From a bacterium (GTDB lineage Bacteria; CBDUZB01; JAGLHV01): a stretch of DNA of 6,409 bases. The first letter of the stretch is position 1. Every line of letters starts with the position of its first letter. A model generated the notes under the pieces. The model did no database searches. It had not been told where the DNA came from and was given only the letters and a program-made list of their open reading frames with translations. Position numbers and translations under genes: made by a program. This document shows positions 1 through 6,235 of this stretch, piece by piece. The DNA lies in NCBI GenBank assembly GCA_023132075.1, contig JAGLYT010000096.1:1-6409 (forward strand). Direction: 5' to 3'.

Positions 1-27
1 CATTTCACCTTCATTTTTTTGTTTTAA

Positions 28-69
28 ATTTTGTATTTTGGATTTTGAATTTGGGAATTGGGAACTTGA
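28..69. repeat. Degenerate heptanucleotide tandem repeat
   Basis: Six consecutive 7-base units can be read on the plus strand: ATTTTGT, ATTTTGG, ATTTTGA, ATTTGGG, AATTGGG and AACTTGA, with a consensus near ATTTTGG. The array lies 30 bases past the sigma factor stop codon and is not inside a recognisable gene. Short heptameric arrays of this kind are known in intergenic DNA of several bacteria, for example the STRR sequences of cyanobacteria. Whether this belongs to a dispersed family here cannot be told from one copy. The rest of 1-99 holds no complete gene. A minus-strand gene could begin at the ATG at 14-12 or at 3-1, but only a few codons would be inside the window. Confidence 0.6.
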
Positions 70-99
70 AAAAACAGTTTTCCCCTTTTATGTCTATTT

Positions 100-666
100 T
101 TATCTTAACTCCAAAGAACCAAATTTTTTTAATTTTTTCTTGAGCATTTTTCTGGCTCTAATTAAGCGAACGCCTACTAATTCACCGGATATATTCAGGA
201 TTTTAGCTATTTCTTCATAAGAGAATTGTTCTATTTCCCTTAAAATAATTATTTTACTGTATTTTTCAGGTAATGAGGCAATTGCTGTCCTTATTTTCGA
301 GCGGGTAGATTCTTTTTCTAATATTTCCAGAGGGGTTTTAGCATAGGGGTCGGGGATTTGCTTATTTATTTCTTTACCATCTTTATCTTCAAAGGTCTGA
401 TCTAAAGAAATAATGGTGTTTTTTCTTTGTTTTGCCAGCCGTCTTATTTTTTCCCGGCATAGGTTCAAAGCAATGCAGTAAAGCCAGGAGTAAATGTCAG
501 CCTCCTGACGAAAATTATTATAAGCTTTATAAGCACGCAGGAAGGTTTCCTGGGTTAAATCTTCTGCCTGATTAGGGTTATTTAATAAACGGTAAATAAG
601 ATTGAATATTTTCTGTTTGTATTTGTCAAAAATAATTTCAAAGGGAGGAAGATTGTTTTTTGTCAT
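100..666 (-). CDS. ECF-type RNA polymerase sigma-70 factor
   Basis: This 188-residue protein has the two-domain layout and size of extracytoplasmic-function sigma factors, which redirect RNA polymerase to a small regulon. Sigma-2 spans about residues 10-80, with the core-binding helix AEDLTQETFLRAYKAY at 34-49 and the promoter-melting and -10 region at about 55-75. A variable linker follows at 80-120. Sigma-4 spans about 125-180, with SLPEKYSKIIILREIE and a helix-turn-helix at 149-175 (SYEEIAKILNIS, then RLIRARKML). The start of the recognition helix reads GELVGVRL where most family members have a form like GTVKSRL, which may mean an unusual -35 target. It is the last complete gene of the operon, 22 bases after batE. 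The ATG has only a weak ribosome site (GGTAA, close to the start), so translation may be coupled to batE. No anti-sigma gene is visible; one could lie just past position 1. The family call is secure, but the regulon and ECF subgroup are unknown. Confidence 0.93.
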   Translation of the reverse strand: MTKNNLPPFEIIFDKYKQKIFNLIYRLLNNPNQAEDLTQETFLRAYKAYNNFRQEADIYSWLYCIALNLCREKIRRLAKQRKNTIISLDQTFEDKDGKEINKQIPDPYAKTPLEILEKESTRSKIRTAIASLPEKYSKIIILREIEQFSYEEIAKILNISGELVGVRLIRARKMLKKKLKKFGSLELR

Positions 667-688
667 ATATTACCGGGTTACCAAATAG

Positions 689-1438
689 CTATATTTTTTC
701 TATTGATTCTTTATTTATCCATCCTTTTAGTCCTTTTTCTTTAATTCCAACGGCATACCAGGAGTCTTTTTGTTGAAGAACGATTACTTTTTCTCCTTCC
801 GGAAGGGTAAAACCGATAGAATAATCAGTAGATGGACCGTTGCGAACCTCTCCGCAAGGGACAATGACAATAGCGGAAGTAGTTATTTTTTCGTTATAAA
901 TTTTTATACCCAGCCACGAACCACTAAAAACAATTAAAAATCCTACCGGAATCATGAGCCATAATAAGAGATGTTTTTTCTTGAAAATATAGACAGCTAT
1001 TAATATGCATAGGGAAAAATAGAAGAAAGAAGTAAATAGCGTCAATTCGTTTATATTTAAAAGGTTATAAATATTGAAAAAAATTTTTTTGAAAATACCC
1101 GGAGTTTTTTCTTTAGTTGCTTTCAATCGGGCAAAAGTGAGATTAAAACGGATATCTTCGTTGCGGGGAGAAAGCCTGAAAGCGCGTTCATAGTGAACAA
1201 GAGCTTTTCCCAATTGCTGATTTTTAAAGTAAGCATTACCCAGATTGTAATAAATCGTAGGGTTTTCAACGCCCTTTTTAATGACTGATTCATAAGCGTT
1301 GATGGCTTGAAGATAATTACCTTCTTCATAAAAAGAACATCCCTGATTGAAAATGTCCCCGGTTTGGGAAACAGCGAAAGAAAAGTTATTAAATAAACTC
1401 AAAAATAAAGAAATAAATATAAAGATTTTAATTTTCAT
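689..1438 (-). CDS. batE: BatE-like TPR and SH3-domain membrane protein
   Basis: This 249-residue protein starts with a signal peptide (hydrophobic core at 4-16, likely cleavage after SFA at about residue 22). Two TPR units follow at about 28-61 and 62-95 (IYYNLGNAYFKNQQLGKALVHYERAF is the clearest stretch, from residue 62). Next come two membrane helices at about 131-152 and 156-180, separated by a short basic turn, FKKKH. Residues 186-249 form a bacterial SH3-like domain with the typical R-NGPSTDYS start and the GWI strand near the end. The basic turn should be cytosolic, leaving both the TPR and SH3 parts in the periplasm. This TPR-TM-TM-SH3 order and the position after batD match BatE of Bat operons. 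SH3-like domains of this type often bind cell-wall or peptide ligands, but the ligand here is unknown. It begins 17 bases after batD, with AGG about 11 bases before the ATG. It is probably a scaffold partner of the vWA proteins (inference). Confidence 0.86.
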   Translation of the reverse strand: MKIKIFIFISLFLSLFNNFSFAVSQTGDIFNQGCSFYEEGNYLQAINAYESVIKKGVENPTIYYNLGNAYFKNQQLGKALVHYERAFRLSPRNEDIRFNLTFARLKATKEKTPGIFKKIFFNIYNLLNINELTLFTSFFYFSLCILIAVYIFKKKHLLLWLMIPVGFLIVFSGSWLGIKIYNEKITTSAIVIVPCGEVRNGPSTDYSIGFTLPEGEKVIVLQQKDSWYAVGIKEKGLKGWINKESIEKI

Positions 1439-1455
1439 TATTTAAATTACCTGCC

Positions 1456-3294
1456 TTAAAGGAGTTTTTCTAATTGCTTGATTATTTTAGTAGTTTCCTG
1501 ATAGTCATTTTTTAAATCTTCCGTATTAAATTTGCTGGAAGCAAAACGGGCAAAATCCGAGTTTTCTAATATTTTAATACATTGGTTGATTGTATCCTGA
1601 GGAATATTCCTTTCTTTTAGTTGTTTACTTAATTCTTCTCTGGTGATTCCACGGGCGGCAAAATTTAATTTATTACCCAGATAAGAGAGTAAGCCGTTAG
1701 CTAAAAGGGAGTAAAATTCTTTAGTGTTTTGCAGGTTAATCATTCTTTTTGCCTTTTTTAATGTATGATTTACCGTTTTTAAAGCTTGTTTTTTTCGTGC
1801 ATAACCAATATCCCTGTTTAATCTATCCGTCTGTTTTTTGTATTGCCGGAGCAGGAATAATATCAAAATAGCCCCAAGCTGAAAGCCGATAAGAAGAGGG
1901 GATTGATAAAGAAAAATTACTTTTCTTTTATTATTTATGTTTGTTTTGATGTAGCGAATATCTTCTCCCAGTATTTTTATTCCTTCCCTGAATTGAGGAA
2001 GGGTAGAAAGGGAGGAAGTTTCTTCTTTTGAAGCAGGTAATACCTCAATTTTAATGGGAGAGGGATTAATTGTTTTATATTTTTTCGCTTTAGGATTAAA
2101 AAAAGAAAAAGAAGGCATTGAAATTGTTTGTTCTCCTGCTTTTTGAGGGACAATCATAGTGGTAAAAGTTTTGGAACCCTTGATAGTGTAATTTTTTTTG
2201 GAAAGATTAAGGGAGCTAACTGTTTTATATTTTTTAAAGTTTTTAATGTTTTTAATAAGAGGCAGGGAAATTGTTTTAAGATTACCCTTGCCGGAAATAC
2301 TTATAGTAAGGGTAATAGGTTGATTGACCTGAATTTTGTCTTTATCAATACTAGTGGCAACGGAATATTTTCCGACAGCCCCTGTAAAATTTTCTGGTTT
2401 CCCTTTTTCAGGTAGAGGAAGAACTTTAATTTGGATAGGAGAACTCTTTAATGTTTTTGTTTTTCCTCCCGAGAAAAAGCTTTGAAAAAAACTGTCCCCA
2501 AGGAAATCATCTCTGGAGAAATCTTCAATATTACATTTTAAGTTAGCACTGCCAATAGTATATTTTCCGGGGCTTGTAGGGAAAAGGGCTGTTTTTATTT
2601 CAGTGACTGTGTACTGGCGGTCTTTAATCATACTGTCATAATTTTTTTGCGGCGGCAAATCTTCAAACCAGAATCCGGTAGTATCAGGCGGTGAATATTG
2701 AGGTTGAGATAATAATCTTACCCTGCGATAAAACTTAAAAGAAAGAATAATTTGTTCGTTCACATAAGAGGTTTTTTTATCTACCGAAGTAGTGATAAAA
2801 AGATCTTCACCCCTTTCCAAATGTTCTTCCCGGGGAGAAGATGTTTGAGGAGGTTTACTTTTATAGGGAGGATAATGAGCAGCAGATGAAGTTACTTCTA
2901 TATCAATAGAGGAAGTTTTATAAATTGTTCCTTTATGAGACAGTGTAATAGGCGGAATAGTATATTTGCCCGCTTTTCGGGGAGAGAGAATATAATTGAA
3001 AGTAACAGAAGAAGAAAACTTTCCGTTAATTAAGGAAACATTTTGTGAGCGACCGGAGGAATAAACGGTGAAATCAGGTAAATCAGGCAGGGTGGGAGAG
3101 GGGATTTTAGTTGTTTTACCGGAAGCGGAAACTTTCAGGGTTAGTTGATCATCCAAAGAAATTATATTTTCATCTATTGATGCACTAAGGGAAATATCTT
3201 GGGCAAAAGCTGTTTGACCGCCAATTGAAAACAACGAAAATAAAACAGATAAAATTAATCCGGGGAATAAAATTTTTAGTAATATGTTTTTCAT
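1456..3294 (-). CDS. batD: BatD, membrane-anchored Bat operon protein
   Basis: This is the largest protein of the operon (612 residues) and fits BatD (oxygen-tolerance family). A signal peptide ends at AFA-Q, residue 31. The region to about 455 is rich in beta-type segments in three repeated blocks, at roughly 32-135, 160-292 and 310-420. Each block opens with a phrase like ASIDENIISLDDQLTL, TTSVDKKTSYVNEQI or ATSIDKDKIQVNQPI, and each contains or is followed by an AGKYTIP- or SPGKYTIG-like strand. BatD hallmarks include LPDFTVYSSGRSQ near 72 and FTGAVGKYSV at 303-312. One membrane helix lies at about 462-483, followed by the basic RQYKKQ. The cytosolic tail contains the helical stretch FYSLLANGLLSYLGNKL at 527-543 and a C-terminal helical bundle typical of the family. 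The start ATG is only 6 bases past the batC stop, with weak GGAA-type pairing inside the end of batC, so coupled translation is likely. BatD probably links periplasmic Bat domains to the cytosol; its biochemical activity is unknown. Confidence 0.93.
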   Translation of the reverse strand: MKNILLKILFPGLILSVLFSLFSIGGQTAFAQDISLSASIDENIISLDDQLTLKVSASGKTTKIPSPTLPDLPDFTVYSSGRSQNVSLINGKFSSSVTFNYILSPRKAGKYTIPPITLSHKGTIYKTSSIDIEVTSSAAHYPPYKSKPPQTSSPREEHLERGEDLFITTSVDKKTSYVNEQIILSFKFYRRVRLLSQPQYSPPDTTGFWFEDLPPQKNYDSMIKDRQYTVTEIKTALFPTSPGKYTIGSANLKCNIEDFSRDDFLGDSFFQSFFSGGKTKTLKSSPIQIKVLPLPEKGKPENFTGAVGKYSVATSIDKDKIQVNQPITLTISISGKGNLKTISLPLIKNIKNFKKYKTVSSLNLSKKNYTIKGSKTFTTMIVPQKAGEQTISMPSFSFFNPKAKKYKTINPSPIKIEVLPASKEETSSLSTLPQFREGIKILGEDIRYIKTNINNKRKVIFLYQSPLLIGFQLGAILILFLLRQYKKQTDRLNRDIGYARKKQALKTVNHTLKKAKRMINLQNTKEFYSLLANGLLSYLGNKLNFAARGITREELSKQLKERNIPQDTINQCIKILENSDFARFASSKFNTEDLKNDYQETTKIIKQLEKLL

Positions 3295-3300
3295 TTTTTT

Positions 3301-4110
3301 TTACCAGTCTTCCATTCCAACAGAGGGAATTTTCATTGTTGCTGCTTTCTTTTTCTTCTTTTGGGCTTTTTCTTCATCGTCTAATGCATTTAATATTCTT
3401 AGAGCGTCTTCTTTAGACATTTCTCCTTCTTTTGGTTTTTCTTCTTTTGGTTCTTTATCTTTCTGGTCTTTTTTTTCATCTTTGTCTGTTTCTTTTTTTT
3501 GTTCTTCTTTTTTTTCTTCGGATTTTTCTTTATCCGTTTTTTTATTTTCTTCTTCGTCTTTTTGTTGTTGATTTTTTTTCTGTTGGTTTAGTTTTTCCTT
3601 ATTTTTTTCTTGTTCTTTTTCTTGTTTTGATTTTTTCTTATCATCTTTTTTATTTTGTTTTTGGTTCATTTGCTCTTTTATTTTTTTCTGAACAAATTCA
3701 ATATTATATTTAGCATCGGTATCATTAGGGTTTATTTGCAAAGATTTTTTGTAAAGTTGTATTGATTCGGCAAGTTTTCCTTGCTTGTATAAGGAATTAC
3801 CCATATTATAATATGCTTTTGCCTGAAAGAGAGCATTTTTACTATAAGTAGCCATTTCGTATTCTTTATATGCTGATTCGGAATCTCCTTTTTTATAAAA
3901 AGCATTTCCCATATTAAAATGTAACTCCGGTGACTCGGGATTGTTTATTTGAGCATCCTGATATTTTTCTAAAGCCTGGTCAAACTTTTTTTTATGATAA
4001 AATTTATTTCCTTTGGATATCTTTCCCCGGAAAGAAGTCCACCCGGGTAAATTTAAAAAAGATATAAAAAAAATAACCAATGAAAGAATAAAAACGGTTT
4101 GTTTAAACAC
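3301..4110 (-). CDS. batC: BatC-like TPR protein with charged low-complexity tail
   Basis: This 269-residue protein has an N-terminal membrane anchor or uncleaved signal segment (residues 4-21). About three TPR units follow at 29-62, 63-96 and 97-130, including FNMGNAFYKKGDSESAYKEY and YNMGNSLYKQGKLAESIQLY. Residues 144-229 are almost entirely Lys, Glu, Gln, Asp and Asn. A conserved-looking C-terminal motif then reads MSKEDALRILNALDDEEK (231-248), and the protein ends in GMEDW. TPR, charged linker, an EDA-R-L-NAL-DEE motif and a terminal acidic-Trp end are features of BatC proteins. The start is GTG at 4110, chosen because AAAGGAG lies 6 bases upstream and because the signal segment begins there. 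It sits between batB and batD and is probably a periplasmic scaffold for the vWA proteins. The charged tail is likely disordered or a long single helix (inference). Despite several A7-A8 runs in this tail, its frame is intact, unlike batB. Confidence 0.88.
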   Translation of the reverse strand: MFKQTVFILSLVIFFISFLNLPGWTSFRGKISKGNKFYHKKKFDQALEKYQDAQINNPESPELHFNMGNAFYKKGDSESAYKEYEMATYSKNALFQAKAYYNMGNSLYKQGKLAESIQLYKKSLQINPNDTDAKYNIEFVQKKIKEQMNQKQNKKDDKKKSKQEKEQEKNKEKLNQQKKNQQQKDEEENKKTDKEKSEEKKEEQKKETDKDEKKDQKDKEPKEEKPKEGEMSKEDALRILNALDDEEKAQKKKKKAATMKIPSVGMEDW

Positions 4111-4116
4111 TTCTTA

Positions 4117-4123
4117 CTCCTTT
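4117..4123 (-). promoter_or_regulatory. Ribosome binding site of batC
   Basis: The minus strand reads AAAGGAG here, a near-perfect anti-16S match ending 6 bases before the GTG at 4110. It is the strongest such site in the window and decides in favour of the GTG start for batC. Its three leading A bases fall inside an inverted repeat that could partly hide it. Confidence 0.85.
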
Positions 4124-4162
4124 GATTTATACAACTTTTTGTAATATAACATTGTAATCAAA
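4121..4162 (-). repeat. Imperfect inverted repeat in batB-batC gap
   Basis: On the plus strand, TTTGAT at 4121-4126 and TACAA at 4130-4134 pair with TTGTAATCAAA at 4152-4162. This gives about 11 base pairs with a 3-base bulge (4127-4129) and a 17-base loop. In the batC mRNA the hairpin would sit directly before the start and take up the first three bases of the ribosome site. The stem is mostly A-T pairs, so its stability is doubtful. There is no T-tract after a GC-rich stem, so it does not look like a terminator. It could modulate batC translation, or be a chance structure in AT-rich DNA. Confidence 0.35.
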
Positions 4163-4165
4163 TAT

Positions 4166-4423
4166 TTATAATTTTTCCACTATTTTTTTTCTTGCCGGCA
4201 GAAGAAGTTCAATAAACAGTAAAAGCAGGCAGACAGCCAGGAAATATTGAAACCGGTCTTCGTATTGGCTGAAAAATTTACTTTGCAGTTCTTTTTTTTG
4301 TAAACGGGAAATATCTTTATAAAGGTGTTTAACTTCCAGTTCTCCTGCTGTTGCCCGATAATATTTTCCACCGGTATTCAAGGCAATTTTTCTGAGCGTC
4401 ATTTCATCGAGTTTGCTCATCAC
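4166..4423 (-). CDS. batB: BatB C-terminal fragment (after frameshift)
   Basis: This frame holds the last part of BatB. It includes the SKLDEMTLRKIALNTGGKYYRA segment that closes the vWA fold, a membrane helix at fragment residues 59-76 (FQYFLAVCLLLLFIELLL), and a basic C-terminus, ARKKIVEKL, expected in the cytosol. The same frame is open further upstream to about 4561 and there encodes the matching family sequence EGIKIYTIGFGSPKGE and PLYDEKGD. The true protein therefore continues from the upstream fragment and does not begin here. If initiated separately, the first ordinary start is GTG at 4423, which happens to have AAAAAAGG 7 bases before it. A free 85-residue product would lack the MIDAS residues. 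It ends 55 bases before batC. Confidence 0.85.
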   Translation of the reverse strand: MMSKLDEMTLRKIALNTGGKYYRATAGELEVKHLYKDISRLQKKELQSKFFSQYEDRFQYFLAVCLLLLFIELLLPARKKIVEKL

Positions 4424-4526
4424 CGCAGCGCCTTTTTTATCTTTCTTATAACTGATAATATCTCCTTTTTCGTCGTAGAGGGGAATTAGTTCGCCTTTTG
4501 GGCTGCCGAATCCAATGGTATATATT

Positions 4527-5180
4527 TTAATTCCTTCTTTTTTTTGCTTCGTCGCTGGTTTTTAGGGGCAGGCCGTGATGATCTTCTCCGTCAGTCAGGA
4601 GAATTAAAACTTTGTATTTCCGCTCTTTTTGTGAGAAACTCTTTATTGCTAATCTAACGGCTTCTCCGATAGATGTTCCCGGCTGGGGAATAAGGTCAGT
4701 ATTAATCAAATTTAAAAACATTTTTGCTGCGTTATAGTCCAGGGTTAGAGGACATTGTACAAAAGCGGTACCGGCAAAGGCAATAATTCCGATACGGTCT
4801 CCCTGTAATTGGTCAATGAGACTTTCCAGTTCCATTTTAGCCTTGGCTAAGCGATTGGGTTTGATATCTTCTGCGGTCATACTTAAAGAAGTGTCAATGG
4901 CAATGATGATATCTAACCCCTTTCTTTTTACCTGAACAAGTTTTGTTCCTATTTGAGGACCGGCAAGAGCAAAAATGAGAAAGAAAAAAGCTGTCAGAAT
5001 TAAGATTGTTTTAATTAGGTACTTAATTTTACTGGTGGAAGCCATCAGGTTTTTTATTAATTCCGGGTTGCCGAAAATAGCGAGTGATTTTTTCTTTTGT
5101 TTGAAAACAAAAATATAAAAGAAAACTAAAATCGGAATTAGTAAAAACAAATACAAACTATATGGATTAGCGAAACGCAT
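4527..5180 (-). CDS. batB: BatB vWA protein, N-terminal part, truncated by frameshift
   Basis: This 217-residue product carries most of BatB, an inner-membrane vWA-domain protein paralogous to BatA. Membrane helices lie at about 8-26 and 56-74, with the basic stretch KQKKK between them. The vWA domain starts near residue 87. Its MIDAS metal site is intact: D96-T-S98-L-S100, T169 in PGTS, and D197 in TDGED. The frame ends early with KKRRN and a TAA at 4529-4527, just past an A8 run. Removing one A joins it to the downstream frame and gives a normal 337-residue BatB, close to BatA's 330. The ATG has AAAGGA about 9 bases upstream and lies 24 bases after batA. BatA and BatB both begin MRFAN-Y, pointing to an old duplication. 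As read, the product would lose the end of the vWA fold and the third membrane helix, so function depends on whether the shift is real and corrected. Confidence 0.93.
   Translation of the reverse strand: MRFANPYSLYLFLLIPILVFFYIFVFKQKKKSLAIFGNPELIKNLMASTSKIKYLIKTILILTAFFFLIFALAGPQIGTKLVQVKRKGLDIIIAIDTSLSMTAEDIKPNRLAKAKMELESLIDQLQGDRIGIIAFAGTAFVQCPLTLDYNAAKMFLNLINTDLIPQPGTSIGEAVRLAIKSFSQKERKYKVLILLTDGEDHHGLPLKTSDEAKKRRN
4538..4545 (-). other. batB: Frameshift site in batB: A8 homopolymer
   Basis: The sense strand has GC followed by eight A bases and then GAAGGAATT. With eight A the reading is GCA AAA AAA AGA AGG AAT TAA, which stops. With seven A it is GCA AAA AAA GAA GGA ATT AAA, giving AKKEGIK and continuing in frame to the family-typical C-terminus. 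The net defect is one extra base. Possible causes are a sequencing or assembly indel, a recent mutation, slippage-based phase variation, or transcriptional slippage that restores the frame in some mRNAs. There is no stop or degeneration elsewhere in batB, which argues against an old pseudogene. Confidence 0.9.
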
Positions 5181-5204
5181 AATAATATTTCCTTTTTAGT
5201 AGGT

Positions 5205-6197
5205 TTATGGTATTTTGCGAAAAATTGTATTTCCTAAGATGATTTCTAAAAACAGTAAACCAAAAGCAAACCATAGGAAATAAGAAAACAATTCTGTGTA
5301 ATTAGTATATTCTTTTATTTTTATTTCTGTTTTTTCCATTTTATCAATTTTTTGAAAAATACTCTTTAGGCTTTTTGTTTCGGTTGCCCGCAAATATAAT
5401 CCATTAGTTATATTCGCGATTTTAATCAAGGTGTCTTCGTCAAGGTCTTCCTTTATGTGGACATACCGTTTACCGAAAATAGGATCATCTATGGGGTAAA
5501 GGGCTCCGCCTTTACGGGCGGCACCGATAGTATAAATTTTTATACCGAAAGAATTAGCTGCTTTTGCCGCAGTAATGGGGTCTATTTCTCCCATATTATT
5601 TCTACCGTCGGTAAGCAGGATTAAGACCTTGCTTTTTGCTTTGGTGTCTTTTAATCTGTTTACCGCAGTTCCGATAGCAATTCCGATAGCAGTGCCATCT
5701 GTTTGAGTTATTCCTATTTCAACTTTATCTAAAAAATCAAGTAACGCTCCATAATCAATAGTCAGGGGACACTGGGTAAAGCTTAATGCGGAAAAAACGA
5801 CTAGTCCTATTTGATCGTTCTTTCTTCCCCGGATAAATTCTGCTGCCATTTTTTTAGCTGCGTCTAATCGGTTGTACGGTTTGAAATCTTCCGCTTTCAT
5901 ACTACTTGAAGTATCCAGTACAATCATAATGCTGATGCCTTTGGTGAGTATTTCTTCTCCTTTTTGTCCTGCCTGCGGCCGGGCCAGAGCAAGGATTAAA
6001 AGAGAAATGGTTAAAAGTCTCATTCCTGTTAAAAGATAATCAGGATTTATTTGCCATCCCAATTTTATTTTTTCTAATGTTCCGATACTGGAAAAAATAA
6101 GAGATGTTTTTTTCTTTTTATTCCACCAGGAAAAGGTATAAATAAGCAGGGGAATAAACAATAATAGTAAAAGAAAATAAGCATTTGCAAACCGCAT
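5205..6197 (-). CDS. batA: BatA, vWA-domain inner-membrane protein
   Basis: This 330-residue protein has the full BatA/BatB layout: membrane helices at about 5-22 and 55-73 separated by the basic NKKKK turn, a vWA domain at about 86-285, and a closing helix at about 303-321. The MIDAS site is complete: D95-T-S97-S-S99, T169 in TDGTA, and D197 in TDGRNN. The conserved LARPQAG precedes the domain. It also shows IYTIGAARKGG near 221 and DLDEDTLIKIANITNG near 251, the usual close of the fold. Basic residues between the first two helices and at the end (FRKIP) put the vWA domain on the periplasmic side by the positive-inside rule. It is the first complete gene of the operon here. GAGG at 6208-6205, 7 bases before the ATG, supports the start. 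In Bat systems these vWA proteins are thought to work with a MoxR AAA+ ATPase, none of which lies in this window. The substrate is unknown. Confidence 0.93.
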   Translation of the reverse strand: MRFANAYFLLLLLFIPLLIYTFSWWNKKKKTSLIFSSIGTLEKIKLGWQINPDYLLTGMRLLTISLLILALARPQAGQKGEEILTKGISIMIVLDTSSSMKAEDFKPYNRLDAAKKMAAEFIRGRKNDQIGLVVFSALSFTQCPLTIDYGALLDFLDKVEIGITQTDGTAIGIAIGTAVNRLKDTKAKSKVLILLTDGRNNMGEIDPITAAKAANSFGIKIYTIGAARKGGALYPIDDPIFGKRYVHIKEDLDEDTLIKIANITNGLYLRATETKSLKSIFQKIDKMEKTEIKIKEYTNYTELFSYFLWFAFGLLFLEIILGNTIFRKIP

Positions 6198-6204
6198 TTT
6201 AAAA

Positions 6205-6208
6205 CCTC
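6205..6208 (-). promoter_or_regulatory. Ribosome binding site of batA
   Basis: The minus strand reads CTGAGG ahead of TTTTAAA and the ATG at 6197. GAGG with a 7-base spacer is a good Shine-Dalgarno match and fixes the batA start just before its first membrane helix. Confidence 0.7.
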
Positions 6209-6235
6209 AGTTTAATCAATTTGAACTTTAAATTT

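Noticed and set aside
1-11. The first 11 bases are the reverse complement of 6360-6370 (AAGGTGAAATG), which suggests terminal inverted repeats.
   Set aside because: Several 11-base inverted matches are expected by chance in a window of this size and AT content. The match does not extend, and there is no transposase or target-site duplication.
69-90. GAAAAAACAGTTTTC hairpin as a terminator after the sigma gene.
   Set aside because: The stem is short and nearly all A-T, with no GC-rich core followed by a T-tract on the minus strand, so it does not meet the usual form of an intrinsic terminator.
671-683. Direct repeat TTACC-GGG-TTACC between batE and the sigma gene.
   Set aside because: It is only two 5-base copies and there is no promoter context. 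It may simply include the weak ribosome site of the sigma gene.
3284-3713. Plus-strand open frames rich in Phe, Ser and Leu opposite batC.
   Set aside because: They are the antisense reading of the Lys/Glu-rich purine tract in batC; they have no ribosome site and no family resemblance.
4117-4135. TATAAA on the minus strand just upstream of batC as an internal promoter.
   Set aside because: No -35 box stands at a suitable distance, and transcription would start inside or after the ribosome site, leaving no usable leader.
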